The notes beneath the pieces were generated by a model that made no database searches, had not been told where the DNA came from, and worked only from the letters and a program-made list of their open reading frames with translations. Positions 26,101 to 33,410 of a stretch of 41,176 nt of DNA are shown here, in pieces. The stretch covers positions 1 to 41,176 of the forward strand of contig JAGQYK010000015.1 of assembly GCA_020436125.1 (NCBI GenBank). Direction: 5' to 3'. Positions within the stretch are counted from its first letter, which is position 1; the number at the start of each line of letters is the position of its first letter. Origin of the DNA: Cyclobacteriaceae bacterium. GTDB lineage: Bacteria > Bacteroidota > Bacteroidia > Cytophagales > Cyclobacteriaceae. The position numbers and the translations under genes are program-made.

Positions 26101-27513
26101 GAGTTTCAGTATATAGGCAAAGGACTAACCTACGATACGCTTGGAGAGCAGGGTTTTGCCAGAGTGGCAGAATTGCTTTCCGATAGAACTCCGGCAGCAA
26201 AAGCAGGTGTTGCGGAGCGCGATGTAATTTTGACCATCAATGGAAAATCAACAAAAGGACTAGCCTTAAAACAAATTGGCGATTTGTTGGCCGTTAACCC
26301 TGCTGTGATTAAAATGAAGAGAGAAGGAGTAAAATCAACTACTTACGAAGTAAAATTGTATGCTGATTCTGTTTTCAAACGAATATACGTGCGTCAAACT
26401 GTTTATGCCGCTTTGGTAATCACCAGAGAAACTGAGGATCACCCTCAATTGGTTCGGCTTCAAAACGGTGGGCAACTGGAAGGACGCTATCTGAAGTATT
26501 ATCGAAATGCCATCCAATCTAAATTAAGAGATGAACTATCGTACGATCAATTCTGGAAACCCATACAACAAGCAAGTGGCAATGCAAAAACTGTTTATGT
26601 TTCACCTGATGGTGTATACAACATGATTAATATCAATACCTTGTTCAATCCAGAAACTGAGCAATATGTCATTGATGAGCAGGCCATACAGTTAGTAGCT
26701 AACACCAGCGACTTACTGGTGCCCGCACCTGCTAGTCGCACAGGAGAAGCCCTGCTAATTGGATTCCCAGATTATAATCAACGGACGGAAACAGCTACAG
26801 GTAATGAAGCTACTAACTATTCCCTGCTAAAGAATGATACGACACAACGATTTATGAGTGGTAGTACCGTAACCGAACTCCCTGGAACACAAATTGAAAT
26901 TAACGGTATCGAAGCCATTCTGAAAAATCAAAAAGTGGGTGTGAAGAAGTGGTTGGCCAGTGAGGCAACAGAAGAAAATATAAAGAAAATTCACTCACCT
27001 AAGATTCTCCACATTGCCACACACGGATTTTTCATGAGTGAAGTGAGAGGTGAAGGAGAGCGGTCATTCGCAGGAATGGATGTCGCTGCGTTAAATAAAA
27101 ATCCGTTATTCCGTTCCGGGTTATTATTGGCTGGCGCTGGAAAATCTATTGCTACTGGAAAAGCATTAGCCTCTGGTGAAGATGGAATATTTACGGCATA
27201 CGAAGCGATGAACCTGGATTTACAAAACACAGAGCTTGTGGTAATGTCTGCTTGCGAAACAGGATTAGGAACTGTTGAAAGTGGGGAAGGTGTCTACGGC
27301 TTGCCCCGTGCTTTTCGCTCGGCCGGTGCTCACAGTGTATTAATGTCGCTTTGGAAGGTAGATGATACCGCTACACAAGAGTTAATGACTGAGTTTTATA
27401 AGCAATGGCAACAAAGCAATAAACAAGTCACGTTTCGTGAGGCACAACAACTACTCCGTCAGAAATTCGATCATCCCTTTTATTGGGGCGCCTTTGTGAT
27501 GATTGGTGATTAA
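23167..27513 (+). CDS. Secreted MORN-TPR-PDZ-CHAT protein (caspase-like protease)
   Basis: 1448 residues. A signal peptide (cleavage near ALRAQ) is followed by MORN-like units (about 25-150: IVDGKKQGWW, GIKEGPAVYYWQGKKYSEGTF) and many TPR helices (about 160-830). The C-terminal CHAT domain begins near RPTWKDVQQKLREGEAAVEII (about 958). Its catalytic dyad is His1286 in HIATHG and Cys1363 in SACETGLG, with GEGVYGLPRAF and SLWKVDD following. A PDZ-like domain (about 984-1065; TPAAKAGVAERDVILTING) lies between the first CHAT strand and VYAALVITRETEDHPQLV, which normally follow each other. CHAT proteases cleave partner proteins; no obvious target is adjacent. The signal peptide implies an extracytoplasmic site, unlike the better-known cytoplasmic CHAT enzymes. 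Confidence 0.9.
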   Translation: MAKFILLFLLLAPAALRAQEIPQHPNQIVDGKKQGWWTVLVDKDWKLVTEVAQAAYYRIIEYQQGKPKGTVSDYFVDGRLQWQGQLLSENPDVNDGLCIWYNTDGSKKEEFTYENGIKEGPAVYYWQGKKYSEGTFTNDKLNPDWVYYGNDYNSYYKTALQSNSNGEFEKAVTYFLKAKQLAIKEYGSASSQHINVVWNLTFAYQSWDKPNEMISSWRETMRACNQSKKVDDRVIAQYTEGLAIWLNKKMLKKEANELFLFAARLRESKNIDENFQLYWDWKTVLDNKRSLGQYDSIYFLYEKVTAAVPVTDNGNAGALRDWVSFAINRSQSEHYPDLEKRCEEFLRAKEEQRDGAFAEVAIAHGRLLAEKGQTERALKSLAEARTIYQKSDETFTGWMRTMRYMLETYNKSRKIDPSAKEILVTFEANNEKVQDQWETYAANLEAIATTYTLMKEYDKAEELVVRMMHIMEQNSGTHTNNYKNLEVALRALVEQTGHTEKLNGAKTLSAADEQRVLKSLGVEEGDIEKLGAYLAANDYLNAIKVFEKSASVIGNFYISRQEYSAYVLMNLGMAHSYREIGNLARSFQMLNEAHAISKQNLKPADDANIIVLMSMGEFYQLNGSVKEASNYYMEALKILNESRTEANKKANDEMYFNIASRLASTYATMGYYQDAEQIYFDVLDYKAKANGVNSELYAIQKTALASLYHQMQLFSLAEKMYLEAERILSMNGSDYPAYIDLLNRMAVNYQVRGNYQEAEAIFNKLREVYARTLGKQSTSYENILGNLGLMYYHQGNFEKAKATYDESNERLLTRIDNFFSSLSEEDKTNFYNSVKVHFNTYNAFVVANASEHPQELGNMYSQALLTKGLLFRSGNRMRKSILSSNDEQLKADYSQWQANKERLSKVYQMSDGEKKNSGIDVEKLEREVIQLERALSKKSQQFGELLAARPTWKDVQQKLREGEAAVEIIRVWESKPDYEFQYIGKGLTYDTLGEQGFARVAELLSDRTPAAKAGVAERDVILTINGKSTKGLALKQIGDLLAVNPAVIKMKREGVKSTTYEVKLYADSVFKRIYVRQTVYAALVITRETEDHPQLVRLQNGGQLEGRYLKYYRNAIQSKLRDELSYDQFWKPIQQASGNAKTVYVSPDGVYNMININTLFNPETEQYVIDEQAIQLVANTSDLLVPAPASRTGEALLIGFPDYNQRTETATGNEATNYSLLKNDTTQRFMSGSTVTELPGTQIEINGIEAILKNQKVGVKKWLASEATEENIKKIHSPKILHIATHGFFMSEVRGEGERSFAGMDVAALNKNPLFRSGLLLAGAGKSIATGKALASGEDGIFTAYEAMNLDLQNTELVVMSACETGLGTVESGEGVYGLPRAFRSAGAHSVLMSLWKVDDTATQELMTEFYKQWQQSNKQVTFREAQQLLRQKFDHPFYWGAFVMIGD

Positions 27514-27738
27514 CCTGGCGTTATCATATACTTTATATAAAATAGCCCTCCTTACTTGAAATCTTTTTGGGTGAGAGCTTGCGTGGAGCTCAATGGACTA
27601 AAAATTCTGGTGTAGCCAGCTCGGCATTCCATTAACCATTTTGAGTTTTGGCAGTGGCTATAGAGATACCTTTCAATGGTAGGGAAGGAAGTGGTGAATA
27701 ATTGAATGATTTTCGTAACTATGACGTTTTAATTTTTA

Positions 27739-28371
27739 ATGAGCGAAATAGTGGCAGGTAGAGAATTCAAGAATATTATTTTCGATTTGGGAGGGGTGAT
27801 CATCAATTTGGATGAAAGTAAAACAGTAGAGCGGTTCGCCCAGGTTTCACAGCAACCTTTATCCATAGTTCAGCAACACATTCTAAGTTTTGATCCTTAC
27901 AAGCAATTTGAGAAAGGATTGATAACGGCAGCGGAATTCAGAAATGAGTTGAGGGCTGAATTGGAGATGACGGCTACGGATGATGTAATTGATGGCTGCA
28001 TGAATGCCATGTTACTAGACATTCCGAATGAAAGAATCAAATTGTTAGAGTCGCTAAAGAACTCTTCAAGACTTTTTCTCTTAAGCAATACGAATCAGAT
28101 TCATTACACTTGCTTTAATAAGATACTTAAACATACCGCTGGAGTAGATAAATTAGACGTCTTTTTCGAAAAGGCGTACTATTCTCACTTGGTACACATG
28201 AGAAAGCCCGATGCTGAAATATTTGAAATGGTACTTTCTGCAAACAAACTGGAAGCCAATGAAACGCTTTTCCTTGATGATAATCTTTTAAACCTTGAGG
28301 GGGCAAGTCGCTTGGGGATAAATACAATTCAGGTTAAAAATCCTGATCAACTTTTTGAGCTCTTCGCATGA
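27739..28371 (+). CDS. HAD-superfamily hydrolase (HAD-IA, YihX-like)
   Basis: 210 residues. Motif I FDLGGVIINLD (nucleophile Asp near residue 16), motif II LFLLSNTN, motif III MRKPDAEIFEMV and motif IV LFLDDNLLNLEGA are all present with a helical cap between motifs I and II. Motif I has Gly instead of the second Asp, as in YihX-type sugar-phosphate phosphatases and their relatives. The substrate is unknown. The last bases overlap the start of the M50 peptidase (ATGA), so the two are made together; no biochemical link is obvious. Confidence 0.88.
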   Translation: MSEIVAGREFKNIIFDLGGVIINLDESKTVERFAQVSQQPLSIVQQHILSFDPYKQFEKGLITAAEFRNELRAELEMTATDDVIDGCMNAMLLDIPNERIKLLESLKNSSRLFLLSNTNQIHYTCFNKILKHTAGVDKLDVFFEKAYYSHLVHMRKPDAEIFEMVLSANKLEANETLFLDDNLLNLEGASRLGINTIQVKNPDQLFELFA

Positions 28372-29516
28372 AAATAACACTCAAAGAAATACTGGTTCAT
28401 ACTTCACTATTTGTGGTCACTTTTGTTACCACTACCTTTGCTGGGTCTGAATGGACCCAGGGAAAGTCCGTCTTTATGCCGGGGTATAGCTTGGAGGATT
28501 TTTACAGCGGAATGTTCTATTCGGTACCCTTTCTCCTTATTTTGGCGGTGCATGAATTTGGTCATTATTTCACGGCCATACATTATAAGGTAAAAACCAG
28601 TTTGCCTTATTTTATTCCGTTGCCACCACTACCCTTTATGATCGGGACAATGGGGGCCATTATTCGTCTCAAGGGTAAGGTCACTTCAAAACAACATCAC
28701 TTTGATATAGGTATCGCAGGACCACTTGCCGGATTTGTGGTTGCACTTGGTGTGTTGTGGTATGGATTCACCCATTTACCCCCACCTGAATATATATTTC
28801 AATTCCACCCTGAGTATGAACAATATGGGTTGGCCTATGCCAATTTTGTTTATCAGCCTGAGTACCTGGCGCAAAATGCGGGTGCTGATGTAATGATTGG
28901 AAAAAACTTATTGTTTGTCTTTTTTGAAAAATTCGTGGCTGACCCTGCGCGTGTACCCAATATGCATGAGATCATTCATTATCCTTTTCTTTTTGCAGGG
29001 TTCTTGTCATTGGTTTTTACAAGTATTAATCTGCTACCCATCGGCCAGTTGGATGGCGGACATGTGATTTATGGTCTCTTGGGATTTAAAGGTCATAAGG
29101 TCGTAGCGTCAATCACTTTTGTTTTATTTCTCTTTTATGCAGGACTTGGCTACATAAGTCCGGGAGTACCCACGGATACCTTAATTTGGGAAATTCCATT
29201 ATTTATTGGTTTTCTCTATTTCTGCCTTACCGGACTTGGCTTAGGATGGAAGGATACTTTGATGTATGCGCTGTCTATGTTTGCCCTACAATACTTGCTG
29301 GCTACATTAATACCTGGCATTCAGGGTTATCCAGGGTGGTTACTTTTTGTGTTTATTATTGGTCGATTTATTGGAGTTAAACATCCGCCATCTGAAATCG
29401 AAGCGCCACTCAACACAGAAAGAGTAGCATTAGGATGGTTTGCTTTATTTGTATTTGTGATTTGTTTTGCTCCCAATCCGCTGGATATTGTGATTACCGG
29501 AGTTAGTCAACCTTGA
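28368..29516 (+). CDS. Site-2 protease family (M50) membrane metalloprotease
   Basis: 382 residues with about eight to ten helices. Zinc-binding HEFGH is at residues 62-66 inside a membrane helix, and the second-half motif NLLPIGQLDGGHV supplies the third ligand Asp. Between them is the GIAGPLAGFVVALG segment typical of the family. There is no PDZ domain, so it belongs to the compact S2P group rather than RseP. It would cleave membrane-embedded segments of regulators or remnants; no anti-sigma factor is adjacent. It starts by a four-base overlap with the HAD gene and runs 14 bases into the convergent T9SS gene. Confidence 0.9.
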   Translation: MKITLKEILVHTSLFVVTFVTTTFAGSEWTQGKSVFMPGYSLEDFYSGMFYSVPFLLILAVHEFGHYFTAIHYKVKTSLPYFIPLPPLPFMIGTMGAIIRLKGKVTSKQHHFDIGIAGPLAGFVVALGVLWYGFTHLPPPEYIFQFHPEYEQYGLAYANFVYQPEYLAQNAGADVMIGKNLLFVFFEKFVADPARVPNMHEIIHYPFLFAGFLSLVFTSINLLPIGQLDGGHVIYGLLGFKGHKVVASITFVLFLFYAGLGYISPGVPTDTLIWEIPLFIGFLYFCLTGLGLGWKDTLMYALSMFALQYLLATLIPGIQGYPGWLLFVFIIGRFIGVKHPPSEIEAPLNTERVALGWFALFVFVICFAPNPLDIVITGVSQP

Positions 29517-31431
29517 TGCGATGAGAGGAGACCCCCTTTGGGCTAAATAATCTTAAGATGTATAATCCAGGGCGTGCGTTGATGAGTTGAACTTGCTGAC
29601 CTTCTTGAGTTTTTACGATCGATTGAGGAATAATTCTCCCCGTTATGTCATATACTTCTATCGTTTCTGCATTACCTGTTACCATAAAACTTCCGTTCGA
29701 AGGATTGGGATAAAATTGAATAGGACTCACCTCTTCATTGGGCAATCCCGTAAACACACCTATTCCTTTACCGAAAACCGGACGAATCATCAAACTACCC
29801 ACCAGGTTGACGTTGGGTTCCCACTCACCATTGGTATTAAAAAAAATCTTATCGCCCGAGTTTGTATTTTTATCTAGCCCGATGGGGAGGGAGGTAGAGG
29901 TAGATTGCTTCCAACCCACATAGAACTGATCTTTTACTCCTACCAACCTTTCTAATCCCAGCCTCCAGAATTTGTTCTTGGCGCCCCTGACTACGTTTAC
30001 CGTTTGCTTGTGAAGAAAGGAACTGGGGTCGCCTGAAAGATCTCGTAGGATGAGAACTTCAATAGATTGCCCTATGTCTTCACCAAATTCCGGAAAATAA
30101 AAATCGATCGCTACGATAGTATCTCGCTTAAGGGTGTTCATCTTAAATAAGCAAGCCAGTTGAGCACCCGGTTGATTGAGGGACGCGCCATACTCTGCCG
30201 TACCATCATCATAGGCATAATAATTATCCAGCATATACTCTACTTGTGTGGTATCGTTAAGCCTGAAGTCGATGGGAGCGTATTTGATAGTATTGTAATC
30301 ACCTAAGGGTTCAGCTACAGAGGGGACTACATTATCTCCCGAGTTGATCCATAATTTTAATTTTATTCGAGCGGCAGAATCTAAAGCGGAAAGACCGGAT
30401 AAATCGGGTAGTGTTTGGATTGGCGTTTTTCTAAATTCCAAGGGTTGCAAAGGATTGCCAATAGAGGTGGCTAGATCAAGCTGATGTGTATATATATTTT
30501 CGGTTTCATCACGATACACGAAAACAGAATCCTCTGAATCGTAGCTAATGGGTTGTACATCACTTTGAGTTGTATTTCCCGGGATAAACTCAAGGTTGTG
30601 CATTGTCAACAGAGGTGCAGTAAGATAAGAAGCAGGGTCTTCCACGAAATGATCGAATGGCATCGAATAGTATCCGTTCAGCATAGAGGAGAGTGGGATG
30701 GAGATCGTCCGGTCAGGATAGCTGGTGTCACTTGCATTTCTTCCCTTGTTTAAATAAACATAATCAATATTCCACGTATCAAACGGCCCTGAGAGTCTCC
30801 CATAACTCTGAATGGTAAATTGGAATCCGCTGTGAAAAAAATCATTCCCCGCAACAGGGATTAATGTTTGTGTAAACACAGTTGGGTCTAAGCTACCGTC
30901 ATTTTCAATCGTCCTCACTGTTATCCACGCTCCGGAAGCATTTTTAAAAAGTACCCTTAGCTGGTCTCCCGGATCAGGCGCCTCTCCATTCCCTTTGTAT
31001 TGAAAATAAAAGCTTAAGAATACACTGCTTCTTTCTCCTAAAGGAACGAGATCCAACGCAATGGGTCTGGAGACCAAACTATCGGCAATCCCTTTGGCCA
31101 GAGGCTCATTGGGTACATACGGACTTCCAAATTCGTTGAGACCATCAAAAGTGGCTACGCCTAAAGAGGGTGGATTAATTCCCAATCCAAAGTTTAATGA
31201 AACTGAATTACTTGAGTTCCATAAGGTGTCATGGGGGGAGTCTGGTCGATTGGAAAAAGAAAAATCGTCCCAAAAGGGCAATGGCATCGGGGCGAGCTCC
31301 TGAGTCCGGCCTGAATAACCTGCTTTTAAATTCTTCTCTTTAGGAAGGGGTACAATAGTAAACTGTGAAAATGCTAATTGAGCATTAATAACAAAAATTA
31401 AGGCCAGCCAACATATCTTCCTATAGTTCAT
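29503..31431 (-). CDS. Secreted protein with T9SS type A sorting domain
   Basis: 642 residues from the ATG at 31431, which gives a clean signal peptide (MNYRKICWLALIFVINAQLA, cut before FTIVP). An upstream ATG at 31461 would overlap the PASTA gene by 41 bases rather than 11. The body is beta-rich, with no catalytic motif I can name; part around residues 40-240 resembles jelly-roll surface domains. The C-terminus is a type A T9SS domain: QFYPNPSNGSF, IEVYDITGR, then PGLYILRLFSPKG and a final basic strand. It is the third gene of a ddl-PASTA operon, so it may be a surface protein made with peptidoglycan genes. Confidence 0.85.
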   Translation of the reverse strand: MNYRKICWLALIFVINAQLAFSQFTIVPLPKEKNLKAGYSGRTQELAPMPLPFWDDFSFSNRPDSPHDTLWNSSNSVSLNFGLGINPPSLGVATFDGLNEFGSPYVPNEPLAKGIADSLVSRPIALDLVPLGERSSVFLSFYFQYKGNGEAPDPGDQLRVLFKNASGAWITVRTIENDGSLDPTVFTQTLIPVAGNDFFHSGFQFTIQSYGRLSGPFDTWNIDYVYLNKGRNASDTSYPDRTISIPLSSMLNGYYSMPFDHFVEDPASYLTAPLLTMHNLEFIPGNTTQSDVQPISYDSEDSVFVYRDETENIYTHQLDLATSIGNPLQPLEFRKTPIQTLPDLSGLSALDSAARIKLKLWINSGDNVVPSVAEPLGDYNTIKYAPIDFRLNDTTQVEYMLDNYYAYDDGTAEYGASLNQPGAQLACLFKMNTLKRDTIVAIDFYFPEFGEDIGQSIEVLILRDLSGDPSSFLHKQTVNVVRGAKNKFWRLGLERLVGVKDQFYVGWKQSTSTSLPIGLDKNTNSGDKIFFNTNGEWEPNVNLVGSLMIRPVFGKGIGVFTGLPNEEVSPIQFYPNPSNGSFMVTGNAETIEVYDITGRIIPQSIVKTQEGQQVQLINARPGLYILRLFSPKGVSSHRIKVD

Positions 31432-32245
31432 CAGATTCTGACTCTTCGTCTTCTGCGTCATCGGGTTCTACGTATCCAGGCGGAGCAAGCCACAAATCGA
31501 CCGGATCACCAACTCGCACTTGTTCGTTTATTTCCGGGTATTGCTTGTAAACGACCGGTGAGGTGCCTGTAGTATCTACACCTGCAGGGATTTCAACACT
31601 TCCCAGGTGCAAGTTCCAGCCTTGCAATTTGAATAATGCTGTTTCATAGCTATCACCAATGAGATTGCCAATTCGAAAATCAGATCTTCCATTGCCATCA
31701 CCTACTACCAAATCAATCACTGCACCTTTGGGCACACGTGTTCCTTCTTCAATAGGCTTGCCCATGTAGCGCATTTCTTTAACCAGATTAAGAAAGGGAC
31801 TTGGTTCCAGAATAATGTGCCCTCTTCTTAGTTCATTACTTTTTAGCACTACTTCGGCATTGATACGGGATCGGTCTACAAGATCCGGCATGGGTACCGT
31901 GGGGGGGGTAACACGGTTCAGGGTAATATAGATTTTTCTGTTTTCCTTCACCTTAGATCCAGACTTCGGAAATTGTTGCAATACAGTTAGTGGAGGAAAA
32001 TCTTCTGAGTAGGAGGAGTCGCTGATCTCAAATCTCAGGTCATGGCCTGATAAAAAGCCTTCTATTTTATCTACATCCATACCCTCTAGATTGGGAACTG
32101 TAATGGTTTCACCGTGATTGGTGGTATTCGGTAAATAGATATAAAAATAAAACAGAGATAAAAAAGCAAGTAGGCCTATAGCTATGCTAAGGTTGACAAT
32201 AAGTGAACCGAGCGTGCTGGATGGAAAGGGTAGTTTAAATCGCAT
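31421..32245 (-). CDS. PASTA domain protein, membrane-anchored
   Basis: 274 residues. A cytoplasmic stub and one helix (about 14-36) are followed by three PASTA repeats (about 44-110, 115-183, 187-256), each opening with a motif such as TVPNLEGM, MPDLVDRS or RIGNLIGDS and ending in ITLNRV, LVVGDG or LWLAPPG. An acidic tail (DDAEDEESESDEL) ends the protein. PASTA repeats bind peptidoglycan or beta-lactams, but there is no kinase or transpeptidase domain. It sits five bases behind ddl, which supports a cell-wall role. The end overlaps the T9SS gene. Confidence 0.9.
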   Translation of the reverse strand: MRFKLPFPSSTLGSLIVNLSIAIGLLAFLSLFYFYIYLPNTTNHGETITVPNLEGMDVDKIEGFLSGHDLRFEISDSSYSEDFPPLTVLQQFPKSGSKVKENRKIYITLNRVTPPTVPMPDLVDRSRINAEVVLKSNELRRGHIILEPSPFLNLVKEMRYMGKPIEEGTRVPKGAVIDLVVGDGNGRSDFRIGNLIGDSYETALFKLQGWNLHLGSVEIPAGVDTTGTSPVVYKQYPEINEQVRVGDPVDLWLAPPGYVEPDDAEDEESESDEL

Positions 32246-32250
32246 ACGGG

Positions 32251-33330
32251 TTAAAACTTCAGTGATGATTGAAAGTCCTTTTCTATTCTTTGCGCATTTT
32301 TATATCGTTCCAATCCGAGTTGAATCAATCGTGAAATTAAATCGGTAAATGACACACCGCGATCTTTCCACATCATAGGGTACATACTCGAATTGGTAAA
32401 ACCAGGAATGGTATTGATCTCGTTGACGTAAACCTTTCCGCTTTCACTTAAGAATAAGTCTACTCGGGCAAAATCCTCGCATTGCAGCTGCTGGTAGGCC
32501 TTGATGGAGTATTCCCTGATGGTATCGCTCGTTTTTTCATCTAGCTGTGCAGGTACTTCAATTTTCACGGCCTCTCCATCCACATACTTGGCATCGAAAG
32601 TATAAAAGTCATAATTGGAGCTGATGATAATCTCTCCCGGAAGCGAGGCTTGGGGTGGATTGTTGCCAAGTATCGCGCACTCTATTTCCCGACCCTTTAC
32701 ATACGCTTCCAAAATGATGCAATCGTCATATCGGAAAGAATCTTGGAGAGCAGCGTCAAACTCTTCTTTGCTTTTTACTTTTGATACACCTACTGATGAC
32801 CCAAGATTAGCAGCCTTTACCATAAAAGGGAGTCCGAGTTTTTCCTTTGCAGCCTCAAAACTGATCTCATCGAACTGATCATGGCGGAAAAACAGAAAAT
32901 CTGTTACAGGTATACCTGCCTGTTGCATCAGTTGTTTGGCTACCAGTTTACTCATAGCTACAGAAGAACCCAATACACCTGTTCCTACCATAGGTATACC
33001 CATTGCTTTTATTAGTCCTTGAATACTTCCGTCTTCTCCATCTGTGCCATGAAGCACTGGAAAAATTACATCCAGAGTGAGTGCGTTTCCCTTCTCGTCT
33101 TCGAAACGAGGGTTTACACCATCAAGATGAAGTTTAAGCTTGCTGCCTTTTTCAATTTCTTTGCTTACGGAAGGAGTAATGTACCAGGTACCACGAGTGG
33201 AAATTCCTATGCAGTAGGCTTCATAAAGATTCTTGTCGATATAAGATTCAATATTTCGGGCCGAGTTAATGGAGACTCCGTGTTCCACTGATTGACCTCC
33301 ATAGAGAATACCTACTTTTAATTTCGTCAT
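32251..33330 (-). CDS. ddl: D-alanine--D-alanine ligase
   Basis: 359 residues. The N-terminal GILYGGQSVEHGVSINSA carries the family's G-G-x-S-x-E-H motif with its catalytic Glu. HGTDGEDGSIQGL, the ATP-grasp core (KAANLGSSVGVSKVKS, EAYVKGREIECAILG) and the metal and substrate end ARVDLFLSESGKVYVNEINTIPG with SMYPMMW follow. It makes D-Ala-D-Ala for peptidoglycan precursors in the cytoplasm. The final Ser and the SMYP context point to a dipeptide ligase rather than a D-Ala-D-Lac (vancomycin-resistance type) enzyme. It is the first gene of a unit with the PASTA and T9SS genes. Confidence 0.95.
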   Translation of the reverse strand: MTKLKVGILYGGQSVEHGVSINSARNIESYIDKNLYEAYCIGISTRGTWYITPSVSKEIEKGSKLKLHLDGVNPRFEDEKGNALTLDVIFPVLHGTDGEDGSIQGLIKAMGIPMVGTGVLGSSVAMSKLVAKQLMQQAGIPVTDFLFFRHDQFDEISFEAAKEKLGLPFMVKAANLGSSVGVSKVKSKEEFDAALQDSFRYDDCIILEAYVKGREIECAILGNNPPQASLPGEIIISSNYDFYTFDAKYVDGEAVKIEVPAQLDEKTSDTIREYSIKAYQQLQCEDFARVDLFLSESGKVYVNEINTIPGFTNSSMYPMMWKDRGVSFTDLISRLIQLGLERYKNAQRIEKDFQSSLKF

Positions 33331-33410
33331 GCACCATTAAATTCAACCTCAAATATGCCCAGTATTTAGCTCATTTCCATCTAAAAAAGAGGGCAATATG
33401 CAAAATTCGC

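Noticed and set aside
23167-28371. A CHAT-based defence island (caspase with effector)
   Set aside because: The protein has a signal peptide, and the neighbours are a tRNA and housekeeping-type HAD and M50 genes; no gasdermin, sensor or CRISPR component is near.
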